Source: Hyphomicrobiales bacterium
GTDB lineage: Bacteria > Pseudomonadota > Alphaproteobacteria > Rhizobiales > Xanthobacteraceae
NCBI GenBank assembly: GCA_016201085.1
Contig: JACQDO010000380.1
Span: forward strand, 1-12,423
Reading direction: 5' to 3'
Length of the DNA: 12,423 nt
Shown: positions 6,717 to 12,305 of the stretch, in pieces
How the letters are laid out: the number at the start of each line of letters is the position of its first letter
How positions within the stretch are numbered: the stretch's first letter is position 1
Notes under the pieces: model-generated
Told to the model about the DNA's origin: nothing
Databases searched by the model: none
What the model saw: the letters and a program-made list of their open reading frames with translations, nothing else
Made by a program: the position numbers and the translations under genes

Positions 6717-7106
6717 TCACTGCCACAGGCCGTAACTGGCCCATTGGGTTTGCGGTATTTCCGGCCCGATCGTGTAGCTGAACGCCACCACGTCCAAGCG
6801 GTCGGGCGTGGCCGTGCAGCTATAGGACAGCGTGAACCACTTGCCGCGGCTGCGGAAGGCGCCGCCTTTGACCTCGATGGTGTCGTTTTGCACGCGCGGT
6901 TCGGTCATGGCATTGGCCACGGTGCGGTCGGGGCGGAAGTTCTTGTCTTCCTTGCGGATGCGCGCCATGGCGGTATAGCCGCAAAGTTGTTCGAGCCGCT
7001 CGGGCGGGGCCAGCATCTGTAGACTCTTGGCGAAACGCTCATCGGCGCCCATGGCCTGCGTAACGGCGATCGCGCCCAGGCCGATCGCCAACCCCAGCAC
7101 CCGCAT
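6717..7106 (-). CDS. DUF930 domain exported protein
   Basis: This 129-residue protein has a signal peptide at about 1-20 (MRVLGLAIGLGAIAVTQAMG before ADERF) and a mature domain matching DUF930: LQMLAPPERLEQLCGYTAM, then PDRTVANAMTEP, then GAFRSRGKWFTLSYSCTATP and a final GPEIPQTQWASYGLW. DUF930 is found almost only in Hyphomicrobiales and has no known function. Two mature cysteines (LEQLC and SYSC) could form a disulfide in the periplasm. The ATG at 7106 follows a G-rich stretch that may serve as binding site. It lies 102 bases behind the lipocalin-like gene on the same strand; both are exported, but no functional link is shown. Confidence 0.88.
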   Translation of the reverse strand: MRVLGLAIGLGAIAVTQAMGADERFAKSLQMLAPPERLEQLCGYTAMARIRKEDKNFRPDRTVANAMTEPRVQNDTIEVKGGAFRSRGKWFTLSYSCTATPDRLDVVAFSYTIGPEIPQTQWASYGLWQ

Positions 7107-7208
7107 ACCGCAAGCCCCCGATCTCGCGCCCAGGCGTCATTAAGGCGGTTGCCGCCGGTCAATGCAACCGGCGCCGGCCGCTTGTCCCAAACAAATGTGA
7201 CCTGGAAG

Positions 7209-7724
7209 CTACTTCGCGCGCTTGTAGAAATTCGAGGCGCGGCCGCGCCCGCCGGCGACGTTGGGATTGGTGTTGACGAACTCCTCGGCGGTGAGCTTGT
7301 CGATGTTGCGTTCCTGCGCCTCGCCCTGCCAGTTCGGGTATGTGCTCGACACGATGTGGAAAGTGACCGTCTTCTTCTCCTCGTTCACCGTGAAATTGCC
7401 GAACACCGAGATGCTGCGCCGCATGATGACGGCGTATTCCTCCGGCGTGCCGGTCAGCCGGTTGTTGCTGGCGATCCTGGGCACGTCGCTGGCGACATGG
7501 ATCTGCGCGAACTGGCCGCCGGCGGTGAAAATGATGATGCCCTTCGGCGTCTCGCCGAACGGGGACGATTTCTTGCCGTCGGGCGCCACCACTTCGGCCA
7601 CGACGAAATTCCAGCTGCCGGTCAGCTGATCGCGCAAGCTCTTGCTTTGCGCGAAGGCCGGGCCACCGGTCAGCACCAGTGCCAGCACAGCCAATAAAGT
7701 GCGAATGCTGCGAATGAATGTCAC
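7209..7724 (-). CDS. Lipocalin-like domain exported protein
   Basis: A 171-residue protein with a signal peptide (core LLAVLALVLTG, cleavage after AFA before QSK) and a mature domain resembling the bacterial lipocalin-like family: LRDQLTGSWNFVVAEVV at its start, KGIIIFTAGGQFAQIHV, then the helix/strand EYAVIMRRSISVFGNFTVNE and late VTFHIVSSTYPNW. The GxW of GSWNFV is the usual lipocalin opening. Such proteins are periplasmic or secreted beta barrels that may bind small hydrophobic ligands, but none is assigned here. The GTG at 7724 is preferred because GGGAG lies exactly 6 bases upstream; an in-frame ATG at 7751 would put extra residues before the signal peptide. Confidence 0.85.
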   Translation of the reverse strand: MTFIRSIRTLLAVLALVLTGGPAFAQSKSLRDQLTGSWNFVVAEVVAPDGKKSSPFGETPKGIIIFTAGGQFAQIHVASDVPRIASNNRLTGTPEEYAVIMRRSISVFGNFTVNEEKKTVTFHIVSSTYPNWQGEAQERNIDKLTAEEFVNTNPNVAGGRGRASNFYKRAK

Positions 7725-7768
7725 GATGTTCTCCCAGACTGATTGCGGCATTACGCCGCTTTATGTTT

Positions 7769-7838
7769 GCGCATGCTATTTACCGAAAACAGGCTTTCCC
7801 GATTCAAGTCCGGGGCAGGTTTGTTCGAGATCATGCGC
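7769..7838. repeat. Palindrome-ended repeat behind the VOC gene
   Basis: GCGCATG (7769-7775) and CATGCGC (7832-7838) are inverted ends of a 70-base element with internal ACCGAAAAC. It resembles a degenerate copy of the dispersed GCGCATGATC...GATCATGCGC palindromes recalled from rhizobial genomes. It begins directly after the VOC stop on the minus strand and lies in the leader of the lipocalin-like gene. Confidence 0.5.
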
Positions 7839-7839
7839 C

Positions 7840-8235
7840 TCAAACATATTTCGCATCGCGATCGAGCAGTTCGATCGAGATGCCCTGCGGCCCGCGCAGA
7901 AAGCAGATCTTGATGCCGGGGCGCGGCACGTGCGGCGGCTTGCTGAACTCGACGCCCTTCGCCTTGAGTTCGGCGGCGATAGCGTCGATGCCGCTCACCG
8001 ACAGCCCGAAATGGTCGAGGCCCTGATAGGGCGTCACCGGCGGCGAATTGACGCCGTCGCCAGGCTTGACCGGCGCGATGAAGATATTGGCGCCGCCGAG
8101 CTTGAGATCGATGCGCGGCTGGCCCTGCTGCATGCTGCGGATCACCTGCGCGCCCAGCATGCGCTCGAACCATTGCGCGGTGCCCTCCGGGTCGGCGCTA
8201 CGCAGGTGGATGTGGTCCCAGGTGCAGGTCGGCAT
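7840..8235 (-). CDS. VOC family (glyoxalase/dioxygenase fold) protein
   Basis: A 131-residue protein with one complete vicinal-oxygen-chelate module made of two beta-alpha-beta repeats. Likely metal ligands are visible: His8 or His10 in WDHIHLRS, a His in LDHFGLSV near residue 76, and Glu in GISIELLDRD near 124. VOC enzymes use Mn, Fe or Ni to isomerise, epimerise or cleave small molecules; the reaction here cannot be told, though the ARM-like LGGANIFIAPV and RGPQGISIELLD stretches suggest a lyase or dioxygenase type. The ATG at 8235 is chosen over one at 8250 because GGAG lies 9 bases upstream and the VOC motif follows at once. That GGAG sits in the 3' arm of a perfect hairpin (8245-8271). 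It diverges from the TctC gene. Confidence 0.9.
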   Translation of the reverse strand: MPTCTWDHIHLRSADPEGTAQWFERMLGAQVIRSMQQGQPRIDLKLGGANIFIAPVKPGDGVNSPPVTPYQGLDHFGLSVSGIDAIAAELKAKGVEFSKPPHVPRPGIKICFLRGPQGISIELLDRDAKYV

Positions 8236-8244
8236 GATAATACT

Positions 8245-8271
8245 CTCCATGATGTCTGCGACATCATGGAG
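8245..8271. promoter_or_regulatory. Perfect 12-bp dyad, candidate operator or binding-site-masking hairpin
   Basis: CTCCATGATGTC (8245-8256), TGC, GACATCATGGAG (8260-8271) is a perfect 27-base dyad. On the minus strand its second arm contains the GGAG of the VOC gene, so the transcript would hide that binding site in a 12-bp stem. As DNA it is a symmetric site in the region shared by the VOC and TctC promoters. Which role applies is not decidable from sequence. Confidence 0.55.
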
Positions 8272-8348
8272 GGTCGCAAACGGTCCGGCAATAACCGAAA
8301 AAGCAGGACCGCCCAAAAAAGCCGTGGCATCATCGGTCATATCAACAA

Positions 8349-8369
8349 GCGCCGGTCGAGAACCGGCGC
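8349..8369 (+). promoter_or_regulatory. Hairpin in the TctC leader
   Basis: GCGCCGGT (8349-8356) and ACCGGCGC (8362-8369) form a perfect 8-bp stem with a 5-base loop, ending 12 bases before the GGAGG of the TctC gene. There is no T-run, so it is not a normal terminator. A leader or operator role is only inferred. Confidence 0.3.
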
Positions 8370-8391
8370 GCTGCAATCGATGGAGGATACT

Positions 8392-9375
8392 TTGACGACG
8401 AGCACGCGCCGGCGCTTTCTCACCCTCACCGCCGCTGCCTTGGCCACCCCGGCCTTGCCGCGCTTAGGGTCCGCCGCCGGCTGGCCGACCGACAAGACGA
8501 TCCGCGCCGTCGTGCCGTTTTCCGCCGGCAGTAGCATCGATATCCTCGGCCGCCTCGTGCTCGACCCGCTGTCACGCCAACTCGGCCAGACCATCGTGAT
8601 CGAAAATCGCGGCGGAGCCGGCGGCAGCATCGGCTCGGCGCAGGTCGCCAAGGCGGAGCCCGACGGCTACACGCTGCTGGTCAACGCCGCCGCGCATTCG
8701 GCCGCGCCGGCCGCGTTTCCCAATATCACCTACGATCCGGGCAAGGACTTCGCCGGCGTCGCCATGTTCGGCGTGGTGCCGAACGTGTTCGCGGTGGCGC
8801 CGTCGTCCGGCATCAAGACGCTGCCGGAACTGGCGGCCAAGGCGAAAGCCTCCGGCACCATGACCTTCTCCTCCGCCGGCGTCGGCAGCGCCACGCATTG
8901 GGCGGCGGAGCGCTTCCTGCTGAGCGCCGGCATCAAGGCGACGCATGTTCCGTTCCGCGGCGGGCCGGAGGCGCTCACCGAAGTGATGACCGGCCGCGTC
9001 GATTTCTGCGCCATCGGCATTCCGTCGACGCTGCCGCTGATCAAGGACGGCCGCTTGCTGCCGCTGGCGGTGAGCACGCCGAAGCGATCCGCGGCGCTGC
9101 CCGACGTTCCGACCATTTCCGAAGTGGGCTTCAAGGATGCCGAGTACCTGTTCTGGAACGGCATCCTGGTGCCGGCCAAAACTCCGCGCCCGATCGTCGA
9201 GCGGCTGCACGCGGAGACCCAGAAGGCGCTGGCGCTGCCGGACGTGCAGGCCAAGTTCAAGCCGCAAGGCGTCGAGCCGCTGCCGCTCACACCGGCCGAG
9301 ATCGACGCCCTGATCGCCAAGGAGATCGCCAGCAATATCGCGCTCGCCAAGGCGGCCGGCCTGAAGTTCAACTGA
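8392..9375 (+). CDS. Bug/TctC-family tripartite tricarboxylate transporter receptor
   Basis: A 327-residue periplasmic solute receptor of the Bug (TctC) family, which captures carboxylates or other small ligands for a TctAB-type transporter. Seen: a twin-arginine signal (STRRRFLTL at about 4-12, then a hydrophobic stretch ending GSAA before GWP), PFSAGSSIDILGR, IENRGGAGGSIGSAQVAKA, EPDGYTLL, HVPFRGGPEAL, and the usual C-terminal helix rich in Lys and Ala. Length is typical. The start is probably TTG at 8392, because GGAGG lies 5 bases before it; an ATG at 8380 overlaps that binding site and has none of its own. No tctA/tctB genes are nearby, which is common for expanded Bug families. The divergent VOC gene hints at shared catabolic regulation, but the ligand is unknown. 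Confidence 0.93.
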   Translation: MTTSTRRRFLTLTAAALATPALPRLGSAAGWPTDKTIRAVVPFSAGSSIDILGRLVLDPLSRQLGQTIVIENRGGAGGSIGSAQVAKAEPDGYTLLVNAAAHSAAPAAFPNITYDPGKDFAGVAMFGVVPNVFAVAPSSGIKTLPELAAKAKASGTMTFSSAGVGSATHWAAERFLLSAGIKATHVPFRGGPEALTEVMTGRVDFCAIGIPSTLPLIKDGRLLPLAVSTPKRSAALPDVPTISEVGFKDAEYLFWNGILVPAKTPRPIVERLHAETQKALALPDVQAKFKPQGVEPLPLTPAEIDALIAKEIASNIALAKAAGLKFN

Positions 9376-9420
9376 CGCCGCCGTCATTGCGGGTGAGCCA
9401 CCGCCGTCTGCACGCCTAGG

Positions 9421-9434
9421 TTGATCCAGATCAA
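9421..9434. promoter_or_regulatory. FNR/FixK-type anaerobox
   Basis: TTGATCCAGATCAA is an exact match to the TTGAT-N4-ATCAA consensus bound by FNR, FnrN and FixK regulators under low oxygen. It is centred at 9427.5, about 45 bases before the ATG at 9473 and 57 before the ATG at 9485. It lies well behind the TctC stop, so the SHOCT gene is the natural target. Binding is inferred from the consensus. Confidence 0.75.
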
Positions 9435-9472
9435 TACGGCGGGCGGGCGGCGAGAGCAGACTACCGCCACCG

Positions 9473-9709
9473 ATGGGTATTGCCATGGGGTGGTGGAACG
9501 GCTTCGGGTCGGCGTCTTGGCTGAGTTACGGGCCGATCATCATGCTCGTGCTCATGGCCGGCGGCGGGCTCCTGGTGTATTTCATGATGCGTGGACAGCG
9601 CGGCGAAATGCGCAACGATATTGCGTTGCATATCCTGAAAGAGCGCTACGCGCGCGGCGAAATCGACAAAGACGAGTACGAGGAACGCCGGCGCGGGCTG
9701 GACGCTTAA
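9473..9709 (+). CDS. Small membrane protein with C-terminal SHOCT domain
   Basis: A 78-residue protein with one predicted membrane helix at about 20-40 (GPIIMLVLMAGGGLLVYFMM) and a C-terminal SHOCT motif at about 51-77 (ALHILKERYARGEIDKDEYE, then ERRRGLDA), the short helical pair found at the ends of many membrane or oligomerising proteins. The N-terminus is Gly/Trp-rich. The start is uncertain between ATG 9473 and ATG 9485; neither has a good binding site, and an FNR-type promoter at the usual -41.5 position would start transcription near 9469, favouring 9485 or a nearly leaderless message. The upstream anaerobox suggests induction at low oxygen. Function is unknown; similar small SHOCT proteins often accompany copper or respiratory genes, which are not present here. 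Confidence 0.88.
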   Translation: MGIAMGWWNGFGSASWLSYGPIIMLVLMAGGGLLVYFMMRGQRGEMRNDIALHILKERYARGEIDKDEYEERRRGLDA

Positions 9710-9822
9710 GCCATGAGCGGACAGCCTAGCAATTGAAGGCCGCGGCGATACGGGCGGGCTTCGCCGCATTCGCGCCCGACTTGCTTATTCCCCGCTTCGA
9801 GTCCAATCTCCCGGCCAATCGA

Positions 9823-9842
9823 CAAGTCGACCCAAGTCGACC
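9823..9842. repeat. Two tandem 10-bp units
   Basis: CAAGTCGACC is repeated exactly at 9823-9832 and 9833-9842, each unit holding the palindrome GTCGAC. It lies just before the ribosome binding site of the next gene, so it could be an operator pair or chance. Confidence 0.4.
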
Positions 9843-9858
9843 AACAGGGAGCCGTACC

Positions 9859-10122
9859 ATGAAGACCATCGCCGCCATTCTCGCGCTTGCCGGTGCCTGC
9901 GTCACGACCACCGCAGCCTTTGCCGTCACCACCGACGACGTCAAATGGATCAACGCCTGCGTGAAGGACAACAAGGGCGCCGCGGCCGATGCGGTGATCC
10001 TGAAATACTGCACCTGCATGAACGAGAAGATGGACAACAACGAAAGCCAGTCCATCACTCAGTGGGAAAAGACCCACGTCGCCGAGCGCAAGGCCTGCGA
10101 CAAGGAATCGGGCTGGAAGTAA
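9859..10122 (+). CDS. Small secreted cysteine-containing protein
   Basis: An 87-residue precursor. The ATG at 9859 has GGGAG 7 bases upstream. Residues 1-22 form a signal peptide (MKTIAAILALAGACVTTTAA ending FA before VTTDD). The mature protein is about 65 residues with four cysteines: NAC, the CxC pair in KYCTCMNEK, and KACDKE near the end. Mature composition is polar and probably helical. The pattern suggests a periplasmic protein held by two disulfides, or possibly a metal site at the CxC. I recall similar hypothetical proteins in Bradyrhizobium but no named family. It stands alone between the SHOCT and NUDIX genes on the same strand. Confidence 0.87.
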   Translation: MKTIAAILALAGACVTTTAAFAVTTDDVKWINACVKDNKGAAADAVILKYCTCMNEKMDNNESQSITQWEKTHVAERKACDKESGWK

Positions 10123-10215
10123 CCGGCGCAGCCGCCGCAGCTCTTCTTCTCGAAGCCCGCTGTTCGAAAATTGAAACGATGACGCGCCGCGCGAAATAAA
10201 TATCCGGATGTTCGC

Positions 10216-10827
10216 ATGGCGCGCAAGGCCATTCACGCGGCGGGAGGCATCGTGGTGCGCGGCGGAAAGCGACCGCTGCTCGCCGTCGTGCAGCGCAGCA
10301 AGGACGAGCGCTGGGTGCTGCCGCGCGGCAAACTCAAACGCGACGAAAATCCGCTTGCCGGCGCCCGCCGCGAAGCGGTGGAAGAAACCGGCCATCGCGT
10401 AAAGGTGCACGAGTTTCTCGGCGCCATCGCCTATACGGCGCGCGGCCAGCCGAAGCTGATGCAGTTCTGGCGCATGCAGGCGGCGGTGCGACCAAGCCGC
10501 GACGTGAGCAAGGATATCGCCGCCGTCGAATGGCTGCCGCTCGCGGCGGCGGTGCGCCGTCTGAGCTGTGCGCTGGAAAGACTGTTCCTGCTCAATGTCG
10601 GCCGCCGCATGCTCAGGCGCCGCCGGCGCGGCACGGGACACAAGGCGCGTGCCGCCAAGACAAAGGCGGCGCGGCGAAGACCGCGGCGGCGGTCAAGCAA
10701 GAAGCGCACGCATCGATCGCTGCATCGCAAACCCCGCAGTGCCGCGCATAAGCCCGCAGCGCACCATGCAACCGCGCCCGCACGCCGTAGCATGCTGGCG
10801 CGCATGTTGGGGCGGCTGCGCCGCTAG
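10216..10827 (+). CDS. NUDIX hydrolase with long Arg/Lys-rich C-terminal tail
   Basis: A 203-residue protein. Residues 1-128 are a NUDIX domain: HAAGGIVVR at the first strand and a complete NUDIX box at 38-60 (GKLKRDE, then REAVEETGH), matching GX5EX7REUXEEXGU, so a Mg-dependent pyrophosphatase of nucleoside diphosphate-linked compounds is expected. WVLPRGKL and the sequence of the domain resemble diadenosine-polyphosphate hydrolases more than MutT, but the substrate is not fixed by sequence. Residues 130-203 are a low-complexity tail with about 31 Arg/Lys in 74 residues plus many His and Ala, similar in composition to histone-H1-like tails. It could bind nucleic acid, ribosomes or polyphosphate (inference). 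The ATG at 10216 begins just before the conserved first strand; the binding site is weak. Confidence 0.92.
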   Translation: MARKAIHAAGGIVVRGGKRPLLAVVQRSKDERWVLPRGKLKRDENPLAGARREAVEETGHRVKVHEFLGAIAYTARGQPKLMQFWRMQAAVRPSRDVSKDIAAVEWLPLAAAVRRLSCALERLFLLNVGRRMLRRRRRGTGHKARAAKTKAARRRPRRRSSKKRTHRSLHRKPRSAAHKPAAHHATAPARRSMLARMLGRLRR

Positions 10828-10942
10828 ACGGCGGCCGATCCTGCCGCAATATCGCCTTGAATCTTGCCGAAATTTAATCCGCTCTAAAGTCCCCGATGCC
10901 GTTTCCGAATGTCCCATTCACGGCGTATTCACGCGTAAAATA

Positions 10943-10967
10943 GGAACCTCGCCATCAGCCAGAAGTT
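10943..10967 (+). promoter_or_regulatory. Possible EcfG-type general stress promoter
   Basis: GGAAC at 10943-10947 is followed after 16 bases by AGTT (10964-10967), one base from the GGAAC-N16/17-CGTT promoter of the alphaproteobacterial general stress sigma factor. It lies about 80 bases before the glycine-zipper gene at 11048. The -10 mismatch makes it only a candidate. The rest of 10828-11047 shows no gene. Confidence 0.3.
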
Positions 10968-11047
10968 AGCGCTGCGGCACTATCGCAGGAAATCATAGCA
11001 AGGGGCGTTCAATGGCTACGACCCTGGGATTTAAAGGAAGGTGTGCC

Positions 11048-11389
11048 ATGACGAAGTTGACCAAGACCCTGACTGCTCTCGCGGCCGCCGCGACGTTCGC
11101 CGTCGTGGCCGTGGCAGCTCCGCAACCGGCGGAGGCGCGCGGCGGGCGTATCGCCGCCGGCATCATCGGCGGTCTTGCCGCCGGCGCCATCATCGGTTCG
11201 ATCGCCGCCAATAACGGCTACTATGGCTCCGGCTACTATGGCTCCGGCTAATATGGCTCCGGCTACTACGGCCCCGGCTATTACTATGGGCCCGGCCCGG
11301 TCTATTACGGCCCGCGCTGCTACTGGACACGGCAGCGGGTTTGGGACGGCTACGGCTGGTATCCGCGGCGGGTGCGGGTGTGCGACTAA
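11048..11389 (+). pseudogene. Exported glycine-zipper/Tyr-rich protein interrupted by an in-frame TAA
   Basis: The ATG at 11048 has a GGAAGG binding site. The frame encodes a signal peptide (to about residue 30, ending AEA before RGG), a glycine zipper (AAGIIGGLAAGAIIGSIAA, about 35-53), then Gly-Tyr repeats. At codon 68 (11249-11251) a TAA replaces the TAC found in neighbouring repeat units. The frame continues cleanly after it to a C-terminal module with two Cys (CYWTRQRVWDGYGW and RVRVCD) and a TAA at 11387-11389. The third gene of this cluster has the same zipper and the same kind of C-terminal module, so the full product was about 112 residues. Either the strain makes only the 67-residue stub, or the base is a sequencing error, or there is readthrough. 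A strong terminator follows at 11434-11469. Confidence 0.8.
11216..11275 (+). repeat. Four 15-bp tandem repeats coding Gly-Tyr-Tyr-Gly-Ser/Pro
   Basis: Units GGCTACTATGGCTCC at 11216-11230 and 11231-11245 are identical; 11246-11260 differs only by C to A (making TAA), and 11261-11275 ends in CCC. The array lies inside the glycine-zipper gene and would be prone to copy-number change. Confidence 0.85.
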
Positions 11390-11433
11390 GACGCCAACGT
11401 GAACAACAACACCCAACGTGACAAACGAGATGG

Positions 11434-11469
11434 AAAGGGCCCAGATGCGCCAAGGCGCCGGGCCTTTTT
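11434..11469 (+). terminator. Rho-independent terminator
   Basis: AAAGGGCCC (11434-11442) pairs, with one bulge, with GGGCCTTT, and an inner GCGCC/GGCGC stem (11447-11451, 11454-11458) caps it; TTTTT follows at 11465-11469. It lies 45 bases after the full-length stop at 11389, which implies the interrupted gene is or was transcribed to that end. The region from there to 11607 shows no gene. Confidence 0.8.
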
Positions 11470-11607
11470 CCGACAAAGCGTTGAACCTGCTTCATCAATT
11501 TTTCGACATATTCGGGCCTGCCTCTTTAACCGGAGCCGGGACAGGCTTTAACTTCGCCATCTTGCGACTCGGCCCCGGCCGGCTCGCACCTCTGGAGGGC
11601 TAATCCC

Positions 11608-11928
11608 ATGAAAAAGACAATCTTGGCAATCGCGGCCGCGGCGACCATCGCCGCCGGAACCCTGGCCGCTCCGACCACCGCCGACGCGCAACGCTGCCGT
11701 GGCTGCGTTGTGGGCGGCGCGATCCTCGGCGGCGCCCTGCTCGGTGCCGCTATCGCCAACAGCCAGCCGCGCTATTACGGCCCGGAGCCGGGCTATGTGG
11801 TCTACGACGGCTATGCGCGCGACTTCCCCTATGATTGCCCGGGCGGCTACTGGGCGCGCAAGCCGATCGCCTTCAACGCCTATGGCGAGCCGATCCGCTG
11901 GAGCCGTCCGCGGCCGGTCTGCCCTTAA
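11608..11928 (+). CDS. Exported small protein with CRGC motif and glycine zipper
   Basis: A 106-residue precursor. The ATG at 11608 is preceded by GGAGG at 9 bases. The signal peptide runs to about residue 28 (MKKTILAIAAAATIAAGTLA, ending ADA before QRC). The mature protein opens with CRGC, then a glycine-zipper segment VVGGAILGGALLGAAIAN (about 34-51), PRYYGPEPGY, and a C-terminal Tyr/Pro/Arg-rich part with two further cysteines (YDCPGG and the last CP). Layout and start resemble the genes on both sides, but its C-terminal module lacks RQ-VWDGY and is the most divergent of the three. Glycine zippers drive helix packing or membrane insertion in outer-membrane and pore proteins; the function here is unknown. 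A TTGAAC at 11481 might be a -35 element. Confidence 0.88.
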   Translation: MKKTILAIAAAATIAAGTLAAPTTADAQRCRGCVVGGAILGGALLGAAIANSQPRYYGPEPGYVVYDGYARDFPYDCPGGYWARKPIAFNAYGEPIRWSRPRPVCP

Positions 11929-11955
11929 GCTTGGCGTAACGGCCTGGGTGCATGA

Positions 11956-11980
11956 TCGGGGCCGATCCCTATCGGCCCGA
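11956..11980 (+). promoter_or_regulatory. Hairpin between the second and third glycine-zipper genes
   Basis: TCGGGGCCGAT (11956-11966) pairs with ATCGGCCCGA (11971-11980) apart from one bulged base, with loop CCCT. It ends just before the GAGAGGA ribosome binding site of the next gene and has no T-run. It may adjust translation or message stability of the third gene. Confidence 0.4.
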
Positions 11981-11990
11981 GAGGACACCC

Positions 11991-12305
11991 ATGAGACATA
12001 CGATCATCGCTCTCGCCGCAGCCGCCGTGGTGGCTGCGGCGTCGCCTTATCCGGCGCAGGCCGGTTGCCGCGGTTGCGCCGTCGGCGCCGGCATTGTCGG
12101 CGGCCTCGCCGCCGGCGCCATCATCGGCTCGGCCATCGCCAACAGCGGGCCGCGCTATTACGAACCCGCCCCGGTCTACACCGCCCCGCCCCCGGTCTAT
12201 GTCGAGCCGCCGGATTATGTCGAGGGCCCGGTCTGCCACCTCGAACGCCGGCAGGTGTGGGACGGCTACGCCTACCGCACGCGCCACGTCGAGGTTTGCG
12301 ATTAA
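11991..12305 (+). CDS. Exported CRGC/glycine-zipper/Tyr-Pro-rich protein
   Basis: A 104-residue precursor. The ATG at 11991 has GAGAGGA at good spacing; an in-frame ATG at 11952 would lie inside the leader hairpin region. The signal peptide runs to about residue 24 (MRHTIIALAAAAVVAAASPY, ending AQA before GCRGC). The mature part has CRGC, the glycine zipper GIVGGLAAGAIIGSAIAN (GGLAAGAIIGS is identical to the first gene), a Tyr/Pro stretch (PVYTAPPPVYVEPPDYVEG) and a C-terminal module with two Cys (VCHLERRQVWDGYAYRTR and VEVCD). It lies 62 bases after the second gene and is probably co-transcribed with it. No enzyme motif is present; an envelope role is inferred from the signal peptide and zipper. 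Confidence 0.9.
   Translation: MRHTIIALAAAAVVAAASPYPAQAGCRGCAVGAGIVGGLAAGAIIGSAIANSGPRYYEPAPVYTAPPPVYVEPPDYVEGPVCHLERRQVWDGYAYRTRHVEVCD

Noticed and set aside
7153-7173. CGCCGGT/ACCGGCG hairpin between the lipocalin-like and DUF930 genes as a terminator
   Set aside because: The 7-bp stem is good, but no T-run follows on the minus strand, so termination is not supported.
7642-8391. N-terminal 250-codon extension of the TctC frame
   Set aside because: It runs antisense through the VOC gene and the start of the lipocalin-like gene; the twin-arginine signal and GGAGG fix the start at 8392.
11418-11603. 61-codon plus-strand frame between the first and second zipper genes
   Set aside because: It spans the strong terminator at 11434-11469 and has no recognisable features.
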